Assembly: GCA_024364805.1 (NCBI GenBank)
Contig: CM044491.1
Span: forward strand, 103,240,068 to 103,266,702
Direction of reading: 5' to 3'
Length of the DNA stretch: 26,635 bases
Origin: Euprymna scolopes
Lineage: Eukaryota > Mollusca > Cephalopoda > Sepiida > Sepiolidae
Under the pieces are notes generated by a model that searched no databases, was not told the origin of the DNA, and was given only the letters and a program-made list of their open reading frames with translations. The position numbers were made by a program, and so were the translations under genes. Position 1 is the first letter of the stretch; each line of letters opens with the position of its first letter. Shown piece after piece: positions 8,451 through 17,886 of the stretch.

Positions 8451-9063
8451 TATTGATTCATTATAACTCTAAAAAATATCATAGATATTCACACTATTAC
8501 CTTTATAATAAATATTTTTCATTTAAAATTTTGTACGTACCTTCTTTTTTTTTTTTAAATATGTCAGAAATGTGAATTTAAACACAAATATTGTTTAATT
8601 CCTTTTAATAATTTATTTAAATACTGCTTATGAGTATTTCAATATACCGAAACCATATAAAAAAGTTTCCTTAAAGGCCAAAGAAAACACAAGTTTTACT
8701 TGATTTGGCGCCAAATGTTTTTCATGTACAATCTAAATTTAGTTCGTTACTTTAGCTTTCATTTATTATATTTTAATGTTAGATTCGTTTGCAGCAAGTG
8801 CGATGATTAAAACCAGTTACACTTTTTGTTCAATCAAATCATACGCACCTCAAGGGAAAGGAAAGTAATTACTTCCGTCGTATTATTATGCTTTTAAATA
8901 AATGTGATTACTACAGAGTTTGAACTGAAAGAAAAAATGATTTCCGTTCTTTAGAGGCTGATTAGGTATGCAATCCAAACTATAACGATTAGTCCTAAAC
9001 TGTAACAACAAGAAAAATGTTGTTATAATAAATACGAAACCGTTTTAGCGAAAACAATCTGAT
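8451..9063. other. AT-rich stretch, no gene seen
   Basis: Apart from the AATAAA near 8507 and a T-run near 8545, nothing is recognised. Confidence 0.5.
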
Positions 9064-9215
9064 ATACGCAACGACTGACCTTCTTCAGATATATCTTGTC
9101 AAACTCGGGAATCTCTGCATAATTTCAAACATAACCCTTTATTTAATCCACGAGGGCAGAATACTCTCGTTCCGTCAGTCTGTAATTGTATTAATACTTC
9201 TAACGGAATACGTTT
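9064..9215 (+). repeat. Dispersed repeat, family R1 copy 1
   Basis: Shares ordered blocks with 11937-12105: CTGACCTTCT, then AACTCGGGAAT, ATTTATTTAATC-type, and CTCGTTC(C/T)GTC. The spacing is similar and the divergence is obvious. It is non-coding and unidentified. Confidence 0.7.
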
Positions 9216-9627
9216 GCGAATTATTTAAGATTTCTACTGTGCCAAAATACACCGGAAAGAGCTCGGAGATTACGTCAGCCGAAGCGAATGGAAATGATAA
9301 GGAAAATGAGAATAGTAATCTGGATAATCCAAATAATACTCTTCATTTAAAGATTCAGAAGCATAATAGTTTGTTTTATATTCAACTTGCTGTGATTCTT
9401 TAAAACAATTGAAAATAATAGACTATCTATTCAAAACTTTGTTTTCAATCCCAAACAAAGTATTTCTAATGTGTTTATATAGATAGATGGACATTAACAT
9501 TTTGATTATTTCGATATAAATTCATTAATCGTTTGGGTATGACCGTGAAAACAGAAAAAATAAATAAGAAATCACTTTATTTACTTATTTATTTGCGAAC
9601 TATTTCACAACGTTTCGGCTAACTTTA
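9216..9627. other. AT-rich stretch, no gene seen
   Basis: No gene. Just before the 27-bp tandem repeat there is a CACAACGTTTCGGCTAACTT string. I have seen this wording in several invertebrate repeats but cannot assign it. Confidence 0.45.
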
Positions 9628-9720
9628 CCTCTGGGCTTCTATCGATAAACTAAACCTCTGGCTTTCTATCGACCAACTAAACATCTGCCCTTCTATCGAC
9701 CAACTAAACCCCTGGCCTTC
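9628..9720. repeat. 27-bp tandem repeat, about 3.4 units
   Basis: Units start at 9628, 9655, 9682 and 9709 (partial) and share CTTCTATCGA and AACTAAAC. Because 27 is a multiple of three, the minus strand reads as a 9-residue peptide repeat built on FSWSIE. No start signal or partner domain suggests that it is translated. Confidence 0.85.
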
Positions 9721-9990
9721 GCTACCACCTGGCATAGTTGTCAGAAAGGTTGTGAAACAAACACTAGAAGATGAAGGTAATACTCCGCAAATAAATAAAT
9801 TGCTCATCTCAAAATTCTTTGCCCCATAATAAAAATAAATCTCATCCTGCATTCTTATGATGACTGAATTTATGATTGCATGACTTTAAATTTTCACCTC
9901 TCTGTTGCAGATACTGACAATGTAAGATTTTAATAAAACAATCTCTGTCACGGACGTACGTCAAAGGCAGAGATACGTCATTGGATTTTT
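9721..9990. other. Spacer, nothing recognised
   Basis: No gene, RNA or clear repeat seen between the 27-bp repeat and the direct repeat pair. Confidence 0.45.
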
Positions 9991-10273
9991 GGCAAATGTG
10001 CACTTAGAATAGTGCCACTCACATTTTCGCAGAAAAATAAATTCTGGAGCACAAAGTTCCCTCGTTTGAATTGTACAACTCGCGTCTCCGTAGCTCTTCA
10101 ACGTTTGGAGTTAAAAAAACGGGAGGCTTTACTTTCGGGAGGGCTTCGTATGACAAAGCGCTCTCACACAGTCGCCGTTCATCCCTAGCAAAAGTGCACT
10201 GAGAATGATGGTCACTCTGTAGAAAATAAATTCTGGACCACAAAATGTCGCCTATTTAAATGGTTCAACTGTA
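9991..10273 (+). repeat. Direct repeat pair, 198 bp apart
   Basis: The stretches at 9991-10083 and 10189-10273 align throughout: GCAAATGTGCACTTAGAAT with GCAAAAGTGCACTGAGAAT, then AAATAAATTCTGGA and a (T/G)TACAACT or GTTCAACT end. The 105 bp between them is not repeated. This could be two units of a diverged satellite or a segmental duplication. Minus-strand frames here repeat an SRIYF peptide for this reason. Confidence 0.8.
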
Positions 10274-10445
10274 TCTAAGCAAAAATTGAAAAAAAAAACA
10301 TAAGAACGCAGCAAATACAGACATTGTAAACCAAGAGACGAAACAAAAAACACATAATAAGCGAATGCACCAAACTAGCCCCCAAAGAATTTAAGAATAG
10401 ACACCAGTAAGAAAGTAGTACACTCGGTGCAATGCAGCTGCATCT

Positions 10446-10845
10446 CGAACACCATGGCAAGTGTTACAAAACAATCCTGCAGCATTATTTGAAAATGGAA
10501 ATAACAAAATCGTATGGGGCATGTCCGTACAGACAAACAAAAACAAACAAAACTGGATATCATAATAGTTAACAAGAAGGGTAGCAGGCCAGATAATGAA
10601 TATCAAGGAGACAGAGAAGTGGATCAATCGCACAGAAATTGCCAGAGAGTTAAAAGTGATATAAAAGATGAAGAAAGTCAGGATAACACGAATAGCAGTA
10701 GAAGCACTAGGAACGTACGAAAAAAAAAACGTTGAAAAATAGATTGGGAGACATTGAAATAAGAAGGACGACTGTAAATATAAAACGGATAGCAATATTG
10801 AAAGCAGCTGAAATATTACAGAAAACCCTTGAATGCAGAAACTAA
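10446..10845 (+). pseudogene. LINE remnant: C-terminal end of an RT protein
   Basis: Several frames together resemble the region after the RT domain in a LINE family common in invertebrate genomes. The blocks in order are PAALFENGNNKIVWGMSVQT (compare family wording like ENxNxKILWDxxIQT), then IARELKV and RITRIAVEALGTYEKKNVEK, then VNIKRIAILKAAEILQKTLE with a stop at 10843-10845. That last block corresponds to the usual C-terminal LLGTAHILRKVL ending. The blocks are separated by stops and at least one frameshift. The 3' UTR-like stretch and trinucleotide array at 11281 fit the element's tail. It is a different LINE from the one at 4819-7698, and the clade is not determined. Confidence 0.62.
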
Positions 10846-11280
10846 TACAAATTAGCAACAGGCGTTGGCCGGAAATATAGACATTGTTACAGAAGTAAAA
10901 ATAGAAAGAAACACCACAATTATATATAATTATATGTTAATGTTTCTCTAATCCAAATAAAAGAAAGATCGACTAGCACCACATCAAATAGTCGAAGAAG
11001 GTCAAGTAGGATGGAAAGACTGAAGGGAAAAAGCACTAGCAAGCCCTCGACTATATCTTTGACTTTTGGGGAGGCTTATTGCCACCCAAATCCCAGTAAA
11101 AACCAAGCGATAAATCAAATGAAAACGGTTGTAGTGATAACGCAAATTAATTTGCAAAGGTGATTTAAAGAGGTGGAGAGCATTGGATATATGTGAATAC
11201 TTGTTGCTACACAGACTTCAAGGCACACCACAGGTTGTTCTCCAAGAGATACCTTTGATGGTTTGTGTGAGAAGTGAGTT
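10846..11280 (+). other. Probable 3' UTR of the LINE remnant
   Basis: Non-coding DNA between the remnant's stop codon and the trinucleotide array. A block around 11170-11275 (GAGGTGGAGAGCATTGGATA, GTTCTCCAAGAGATACC) directly precedes the GTT/AAT array, as expected for a LINE 3' end with a simple-sequence tail. The assignment rests on position only. Confidence 0.4.
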
Positions 11281-11334
11281 GTTGTTGTTGTTGTTGTTAA
11301 TAATACTAATAATATTTATAATAATAATAATAAC

Positions 11335-11366
<32 letters not shown>

Positions 11367-11487
11367 CAGTAATAATAATAATGATAATAATAATGATAGT
11401 AATAATAATGATAATGATAATGATGCTGATAATAATAATAATAATGATGATGATGATGATGATGATAACAATAACAATAACAATAAC

Positions 11488-11553
<66 letters not shown>

Positions 11554-11565
11554 AAGAAGAAAGGA
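11281..11565. repeat. Trinucleotide mosaic array
   Basis: Successive blocks of GTT, AAT with TTT and AAC variants, GAT, AAC, AAT again and finally AAG or GAA units. The 143-codon frame through it (Ile/Met/Arg runs) is an artefact of the array. It was probably seeded by the tail of the LINE remnant upstream. Confidence 0.95.
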
Positions 11566-11936
11566 AAATGAAAACAGAATAGGTGGAAGTTTTCTATTTA
11601 ATCGGTTTCGTTGAGATAGTGATAGTCAGAAGAAACCAGGTTAATCGACCGGTGAATATGTACGATGTATGTCGAATTAAATGAAGTTCTCGGTAACTCG
11701 TGCGACATTTAGATGACTTCTGATTAGTTAGGAAATTATATTACTAATCTTATAATTACTTATGACAAAATATATTTTTAATTCGATTAAATTTTAAAAA
11801 TAGAACACACATCAATGGATTGTGATTCATTTATGTAGATTTTGCTTGTTAATATATTCTTGATTTTCGAGCTGATAATTGATAATTTAGATTCATTCCG
11901 ACTACTGTTCTTATCCTGAAAACATTTCGTCCGATA
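11566..11936. other. AT-rich stretch, no gene seen
   Basis: Nothing recognised between the trinucleotide array and the R1 repeat copy. Confidence 0.5.
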
Positions 11937-12105
11937 TGATCGCTGACCTTCTCCATATATATTGTGTCGAACTCGGGAATATTTCTGTCGAACTTTATAA
12001 TCTACACAGATTTCGAACGCAACCATTTATTTAATCTTCGGGGATAGCGTTGTCTCGTTCTGTCGGCAAGGGCTGGGTAGAAGTATTAAGTAATAAAGTA
12101 TTGCC
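11937..12105 (+). repeat. Dispersed repeat, family R1 copy 2
   Basis: Matches 9064-9215 in direct orientation and 12420-12550 in inverted orientation. Shared blocks are CGCTGACCTTCT, GTCGAACTCGGGAAT, TTATTTAATCTTCGG, CTCGTTCTGTC and GGGTAGAAGTATTAA. Confidence 0.72.
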
Positions 12106-12419
12106 CACACTGAAGATTAAACCTTCAGTCTTCAGTAGTGTCACTTACAACTGCATTTACCTAGTAAATTATCTGTTTCTTTTGCGAACAATTCGAGAAT
12201 GAATTTTGAGAGCCTTCTATTAATACTGTAGCAGTTTTGATGGATAAAGTAATAGACAGCTCTAATACAATCTAATGGCTTTTGTACATAAAAGGAATCT
12301 TTAAAATACAGAGCGGAAGCTGACACAGACCATCAGTAAGGTCAAAGACACAATACTACTTGCAAACTTCGGACAGTTACTCTACCTATATGGCATTCCA
12401 AGGATTCACAAAGCGGATA
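12106..12419. other. Spacer between inverted R1 copies
   Basis: About 310 bp lying between two R1 copies in opposite orientation. It contains no frame or motif I can assign. Confidence 0.5.
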
Positions 12420-12550
12420 ATTATTTAAAACTTCTACCCAGTTATAGATGACGGAACGAAAGCATACTAGCTCCGTCGGTTAAATATAGACTTTTGCTCG
12501 AAATTTCAAGAGTTCAACAGGCCGATTTCTAAATTCGACAAGAAGGAAGT
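12420..12550 (-). repeat. Dispersed repeat, family R1 copy 3, inverted
   Basis: The reverse complement gives CTTGTCGAATTTAGAAATC, TTGAACTCTTGAAATTTCGA, TATTTAACCGACGGAG, TCGTTCCGTC and CTGGGTAGAAGTTTTAAATA. These occur in the same order as copies 1 and 2, so it forms an imperfect inverted repeat with copy 2. Confidence 0.65.
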
Positions 12551-13048
12551 TCGTGGGGTTACATCAACTAGAAAGTTATGAAAGCAATAGTCCGAAGAAT
12601 CAAAGAATACAAGTTGTTTTGGTTATTGCGATAGAGGAAAATGTCACTTTACGGAAAAAAAAAAGTCTTGCCTTTTTGCTCGTTCTTGACTTTCGGGCCA
12701 AGATGCTACTCCTAATTAAATTGGTTTCGATCAATGGAGGAGAAACCTTAAACTCTGAGACAATTATTATTTTTGGTCCCTACCAGAGTGCCCTTTTTTT
12801 AGGGAGGTGGTTTCCTCCCCCCACATTACAAAACGACCCCGTGTCACATTTTGCTTTTGTGAGGAAGCAAATAAATACTAATTTATAAATACTGGTCAGC
12901 CATCTTTAAGCATCAAATATCTATGGGGATACATCAATCCTCCGTATGTTGGTGCCACTATCTTATTCACGATCCTGAAATTTGGAACTATTTTCCTCGG
13001 TTGAAGCAGATGGTTCCACAGAGACCAGATTATTTTCCTTTCGTATGA
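12551..13048. other. No gene recognised
   Basis: A 111-codon open frame (12553-12888) has no motif, signal peptide or coding-like composition I can point to. A GGGAGGTGG...CCTCCCCCC inverted pair near 12801-12822 is the only local structure. Confidence 0.45.
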
Positions 13049-13560
13049 GATAAATAATATTATATAAGAATATATAAATAATATAACTACACATAAAGGT
13101 ACGTATATAAATATATGTAAACTAGCAGGGAGACCCGACGTTGCCCGGGATTGAATAATGATCAATGAATATTTCATGCTCCTATATTTTTATTGTCATA
13201 GAAATCCGTGAAATAGCCCAGAAGGTTGTTTCACATATCCCCATGTAGTGACTTAGTCCAAAATATATGCTATTCTATATTTCACTTTAGAAAACCTACT
13301 GTTTATTTAATAAAATTATTTCATGTAGACTTATTTCTAGTTAACGAAAAAAAAAACATTAAAAAAATTTACGTGCCGGGGTTTAACCTACACACCACGT
13401 CATGCAAAAAACAAAAAACAAAACAAAAACAAAACAAAACATAAAAACAAAAAAAGAAACATAAATTTTCAAGTCTTATAAAATTCTTTGCAGTTAATGA
13501 AAAAAAATACATTCAGTGTTTGAACCTACAGACTGCGTCATGCAAAAAACAAAAACAACA

Positions 13561-13640
<80 letters not shown>

Positions 13641-13968
13641 GAACACGCTATTAACTTACCCTTAGTAGAATTTTCAAGGTCCGTTGTTCTATCATTGTTG
13701 ATAAGCAACTATATGGAAAAATGGCCTTACCGATGATAGATAGATTAAAATAACGGTTTCGATTATCGTAATTATCGGAGGTATTCTGAGAAAAAAACTT
13801 AACTTAGAACACTCCCAAACTTATACACGAAAGTTCTGTAAACTTTAAAGGAAACCTGTCAGCTGTTTCGGAGTCTATAAGGAACGAACTCCCACACATA
13901 GACAAAATTGCATTCATATAATTGTAGAGATAATATTATATAATAATATATAAATAATATAATTATTT
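13049..13968 (+). repeat. Repeat block with flanking direct repeats
   Basis: The block contains the GC-rich palindrome-like motif GACCCGACGTTGCCCGGG (13132-13149), related to 1126-1145. It also holds two copies of a unit beginning GTTAA(C/T)GAAAAAAAA and ending CGTCATGCAAAAAACAAAAA (13339-13421 and 13493-13555), and a CA array. The two edges share AATATTATATAA and AATATATAAATAATATAA (13049-13084 and 13928-13964). It is non-coding, and probably one interspersed element with internal duplication. The family is not identified. Confidence 0.5.
13564..13638. repeat. CA microsatellite
   Basis: About 75 bp of CA with a few CG variants, inside the repeat block. Confidence 0.95.
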
Positions 13969-14518
13969 AGTTTGCAGTACACACGCATCACTTTCCTTTA
14001 ACCGGTTTCTGTACAATTTCTAAGATTAATTTCAACAACCTCTTACATTTTTAAACCGTAGAAGAAATGGCGTTCTTTTGAAAATTGATTTCAAGTAGAA
14101 TTAAAATATCCCAAACTTTATGACTCAAGGGATTTTAAAACTCTTCAATTGATTTCCAGAAATTTAAAACCACGTCTTAAATGTTTAAGCATTTCACATC
14201 AATGGCTTCCAAAGTGAGATTCGAATTAATATCTAAATATTATCTCTAGTAAAAGACAGAATTGTTTGATTTCAATCATTTTTCTTTTAAAGCTTCCTAT
14301 TTTTCTTTCTGCTGATCTCGATGGTAAAAGTGCCGGAAATGTCAAGTGTGCTTATGAAAACGATCCCATACTTAATTCACGTAAGAAAATACGGCGTCTG
14401 TATACATATGTTAGGTTTATATCGTCAGATATCAAATTTGTAGGTAATTTCTACGAAACTAATCTGTAACTCAGTTAGTGTCTTCACGCAAAAGCGCAAG
14501 AATACAACCTGCTTTCTA
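13969..14518. other. AT-rich stretch, no gene seen
   Basis: Nothing recognised. A 67-codon frame at 14266-14469 has no supporting features. Confidence 0.5.
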
Positions 14519-14593
14519 TTAGGTTGGTGCCGTTTTTTGACGTATATATATCTGATAAAAAACAAAACAAAACATTGTTTTGAACCAACCTTA
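14519..14593. mobile_element. 75-bp mariner-type miniature element
   Basis: Starts TTAGGTTGGTGCCG; the reverse complement of its end starts TAAGGTTGGTTCAA. TA flanks both sides (14517-14518 and 14594-14595). TTAGGTTGGTGC is the terminal repeat of Hsmar1-type mariners. The interior is short and AT-rich with no transposase, so this is an internally deleted mariner or MITE. It differs from the terminal repeats of the two larger mariners in this window. Confidence 0.75.
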
Positions 14594-14595
14594 TA

Positions 14596-15151
14596 CTACT
14601 TAACTTCTGTCTATCTAATTTAACAGGCGCTAACATTTTCCAAGGACATGTGCTGCTCTCTCTAGAATGTCTCCTGTTTTGAATGTTTTCAATTTTTAGC
14701 TCGAATTTAATAGGCATGCACTGTATATTTGTTAATTAAACCTATAAAAAACCTGTTCATTATTTCATTCTAAATACTTCTCTTTTTTTAAGAGGATATA
14801 AGTTATTTAAAGGTTCCTGTTTTGGAATTTGAAGTTTTTTCTATGTTTAAAATATTACATTCAATGAGTTGAATTATGAAATTAGGAGAAGAAATGCAAA
14901 TGAAAAGTGAAGAAGATACGCATATATACTAATACAGAATTAAAATAAAAGTATTTATACTACTAATACTAACACTTTGTGACTGCTTGTAACGATGTTA
15001 TTTTGTCCTGCGATTTGAGGATATATTTTAATACTAATAAACCAGATGATGATAGAAATTTGGTATTATTAGTATTCTGGTGGCCTCCTTTTGTAGATTC
15101 CTGATCTTTAAAAACAACGCATTTCAGGTCAAAACATTATTACCACGATTC
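14596..15151. other. AT-rich stretch, no gene seen
   Basis: Nothing recognised. Short ACTAATA steps occur near 14930-15060. Confidence 0.5.
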
Positions 15152-15440
15152 GCTGCCTCCGTTCAGTCTCGAAAGACAAAGGGTACCCCCTGTAGGAGCA
15201 GATACGCGTATAACTGTGATGCAAGGGTTGCGCAATCCCTAATCACACATTTCCTGAATCGGCACTGTTTGAGTCCAGTGGCAAGGAGAAGTCCAGAACG
15301 ACTGGAAATAATGCCGAGATCAGTGGAGAGCACATACAGTGCCTAGAAGTTCCAAAAATTCACCCATTTATTACTGACCAAGTTCAACGTTGCTTAACTT
15401 CGGTGATCCAGCGGGAACAAGTGTGTCAACGTGATTATGC
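15152..15440 (-). mobile_element. SINE copy 2, 5S-like head with intact A box
   Basis: On the minus strand the head reads GGATCACCGAAGTTAAGC and then AACGTTGAACTTGGTCAGTA. GTTAAGCAACGTTG (plus-strand 15385-15398) is the internal A box of 5S rRNA genes. It continues with AATGGGTGA and TTCTAGGCACTGTA where 5S has GGATGGGTGACC and GGTGCTGTAGG. The body then carries CTTGCCACTGGACTCAAACA, GTGCCGATTCAGG, ATTGCGCAACC and a tail CTTTCGAGACTGAACGGAGG, all shared with copy 3 and mostly with copy 1. An 88-codon plus-strand frame over this region is a shadow. The ATT array at 15444-15493 abuts the head. Confidence 0.83.
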
Positions 15441-15443
15441 CGT

Positions 15444-15444
15444 A

Positions 15445-15493
<49 letters not shown>
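15444..15493. repeat. ATT microsatellite
   Basis: About 50 bp of TAT/ATT trinucleotides next to the head of SINE copy 2. Confidence 0.97.
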
Positions 15494-15496
<3 letters not shown>

Positions 15497-15518
15497 TACT
15501 TTCGTGTCAATGACAGGA

Positions 15519-16318
15519 TAAGTTACTTTTGTACTTACATGGATAAGTTTTTGTGTTTTAACTTATTATAAATTGTTTTTCTCACGAGAACGGCAGTGTA
15601 TAACGCATTTCTGTAACATAAGACAATATAAGCTACTCTTAAATAAGAAAATAAGTTACATGAATATAAATCTACCAATATGAAAAAACAAACAACATAC
15701 TAACTGTGATGGAATGAAAAAAAGTACGACCAATACCTCAAGTAAAATTATCGAGTAGTCATATTATTAAGTACGAAAATAAAGGTACTTGTCCAAAATC
15801 GAACCCATATTAAAAAGTAAACAAAATCTTACTCGTGATTGAACACAGAATTACGTGTAATCATTGGGTATTCTTATTTTTCGATACTAAATAAGGTAAT
15901 TATACAGAATCCTACTGATATAAAATAACAAACAATATCTTAGACCTGATGGAAAGACAAGATCGTACAAAAAATCACGTAATATTTCAAGTAATTTTAT
16001 ATTTAAATAAAAAATAATGTAATTCTACAGAATTTTAAGTGTATAAAAACATCTTTCCCATAACGGTAAGAAAACGTTGTACAACACAAACCGTGTAAAA
16101 TCATCATATACTTTTATTTTTAAGTAAGAAATAAGGTATTTTTATAGAATTCGTGTCTATATGAAATGAAACAAATCTTAACTGCAACGGAAACCAAATG
16201 TTGTACAAAAAAAAGAAACATAAAATCTCGAGTAGTTTTATATCTAAATAAGAATGTTATGCGATATAAAACCAAAAACAAACAACATTTCATCCGTGAC
16301 GGAAAGAAAAGTTGTTAA
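15519..16318 (+). repeat. Diverged tandem satellite, about seven 120-bp units
   Basis: Units begin near 15519, 15652, 15780, 15892, 16015, 16132 and 16255, with spacing 133, 128, 112, 123, 117 and 123 bp. Each opens TAAGGTA(A/T)TT or similar. Mid-unit blocks recur: ATATGAAAAAACAAACAACA, then TAACTG(T/C)(G/A)A(T/C)GGAA, TTGTACAAAA and (C/T)TC(A/G)AGTA(A/G)TTTTAT. Units close with a (A/T)TAAATAAGAAA-type end. Units differ at many positions, so the array is old and not being homogenised. There is no open frame. The first unit is the weakest match. Confidence 0.78.
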
Positions 16319-17055
16319 TTAGTTCGTTTAGTAACGTTCTGAAGATCTGAGTTTTTCCACTGATCAAATTTTATTTTTTATAAGGCAGTCACAACTTAGC
16401 AAAGTCCGAAAATGAGTATGTTTACATAAATTAGCTAAGTTTAATAAACCAAATAACCTTAGGCAGGCATACATGGAAAGGTCGCACGTTGAGATACATG
16501 TGATTTTTTAATGATGACGTAACAGAATTGAGGTCAAAAAGTCGGGGAGGTTAGAGAAATGATAGGGTTTGAGTTTGGTTACGGAAGTGAACAGACGTGA
16601 GCCAGGAAGCGAGGTTGTGAAGCATGTAGACACAAAATGTAAAGACCATTTGAGACAGCTGAAATAAATGTATATTTTAAAAATATAAAGTATTGTCCTT
16701 TGGTTTCACAAAATTAGGAAGAACAGACGTTTCAATTGATTATGGTGTTGGTCATTTCATATTTCGTGACGCATATACTAATCTTCTTAAAAATGCTACC
16801 TTTATGTAAATATGAACTGTAATATATACGCGTGTGATAACTTTCTGATACAACATGACTCAGTCTATACGTCGATATCATATCCTTTGGTAAACAAAAA
16901 TACATACAATTTGTACGTTTATAATAACGATATCTCACACCCATTATACTACAATAATCGGCGTTTTTATATCTTGTTTTAGTTGGCCAATCGCGTGCAC
17001 TGTAGCAATACCAGTCAATATAAGAAAGTTTAAATAATCAAGAATATTATAAAAT
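16319..17055. other. No gene recognised
   Basis: AT-rich DNA without identifiable genes. Around 16500-16660 the sequence is a little richer in G, but no frame stands out. Confidence 0.5.
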
Positions 17056-17130
17056 ACTAGAAGGCCGTCAGAGGTTGCTTGGTCGAAGATACGGTTAAAT
17101 ATGATATTTTAATTCATGCAGATTAAAATA
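17056..17130 (+). repeat. Possible third copy of the ACTAG-GTTGC repeat
   Basis: ACTAGAAGGCCGTC then GGTTGCTTGG, ATATTTTAATTCATGCAGAT loosely follow the order of ACTAGCAGGGAGACCCGACG, GTTGCCCGGG and TTTTTATT...CAT(A/G) at 13123-13205 and of 1126-1190. The similarity is weak. Confidence 0.3.
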
Positions 17131-17212
17131 CACAGTAATTTATTATTATAGAGACAATTCTCAATTGATTATTATATCGCACTTTATATATGGTAGTGAG
17201 ATCAAAACAAAA

Positions 17213-17311
17213 AAAATATATATATCTTAAATACCATCAGTATATATATATACATATATTTATATATATATATATACATATATATATAGTAATTTATAAA
17301 ATATATATGAC
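17213..17311. repeat. TA-rich microsatellite
   Basis: Interrupted TA/TACA/TTTA repeats that are largely self-complementary. Confidence 0.9.
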
Positions 17312-17539
17312 GATTAAGCTACACTGAATATTCCGCGTTTCATCCACTCTAGGACTCTTCAGGCTTATGCGCGAATTCTGTGGTTGTTTATCGATTTTAT
17401 ATGCTCCTCTTCTATTGAGATTTTAGTTAGCCAATCAGCTTTCTAGTATCCACCGCACCCTTCCTATCAGCCAATGGGCATGCATTTTATCGGACAAAGG
17501 ATCTGTTTTAAATTTAGGTTAATGTTTTTTTGTTAGTTT
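17312..17539. other. Spacer, higher GC, unassigned
   Basis: Contains two GCCAAT strings (near 17430 and 17469) but no downstream gene, so no promoter is called. Confidence 0.4.
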
Positions 17540-17720
17540 ATATATAAATATATATATGTGTGCATACATATATGCGTATATGCATATATATATATACACT
17601 TATATATACACATAGATATATGTGTGATTCTTTATGTATATTCATGTTTATTTAATTTATTTATTTGTTTATTTTCTATATATATGTATATGTGTGTATG
17701 TGTGTGTCTGTGTGCGTATA
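17540..17720. repeat. TA/TG compound microsatellite
   Basis: Alternating TA, TACA and TGTG blocks. The open frame starting at 17558 translates this array. Confidence 0.88.
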
Positions 17721-17732
17721 TAATTCACCTGT

Positions 17733-17886
17733 CATCTCTTTTTCAAAAGATAGAATTGCACGATAATCGAAGACAATATTCTAGCAAGTCCGGCCGGGCA
17801 GTCCAAAGAGCTCACATTGTCACATGTCATCCTTTTTTTTCAAAGATGGAATCGTCCGATTGTGAAGACAAGATTTAAGCAGCAAG
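17733..17886 (+). repeat. Diverged direct repeat of about 60 bp
   Basis: TGTCATCTCTTTTTCAAA, GATAGAAT, CGAAGACAATAT and AGCAAG at 17733-17793 recur as TGTCATCCTTTTTTTTCAAA, GATGGAAT, TGAAGACAAGAT and AGCAAG at 17824-17886. About 30 bp of higher-GC sequence (GTCCGGCCGGGCAGTCC) lies between them. Confidence 0.72.

Noticed and set aside
11183-11614. 143-codon open frame
   Set aside because: Composed of Ile, Met, Thr and Arg runs from the trinucleotide array; not a protein.
12553-12888. 111-codon open frame
   Set aside because: No homology I recognise, no context and no coding-like composition.
15080-15346. 88-codon plus-strand frame
   Set aside because: It runs antisense through SINE copy 2; the 5S-like head and shared body explain the sequence.
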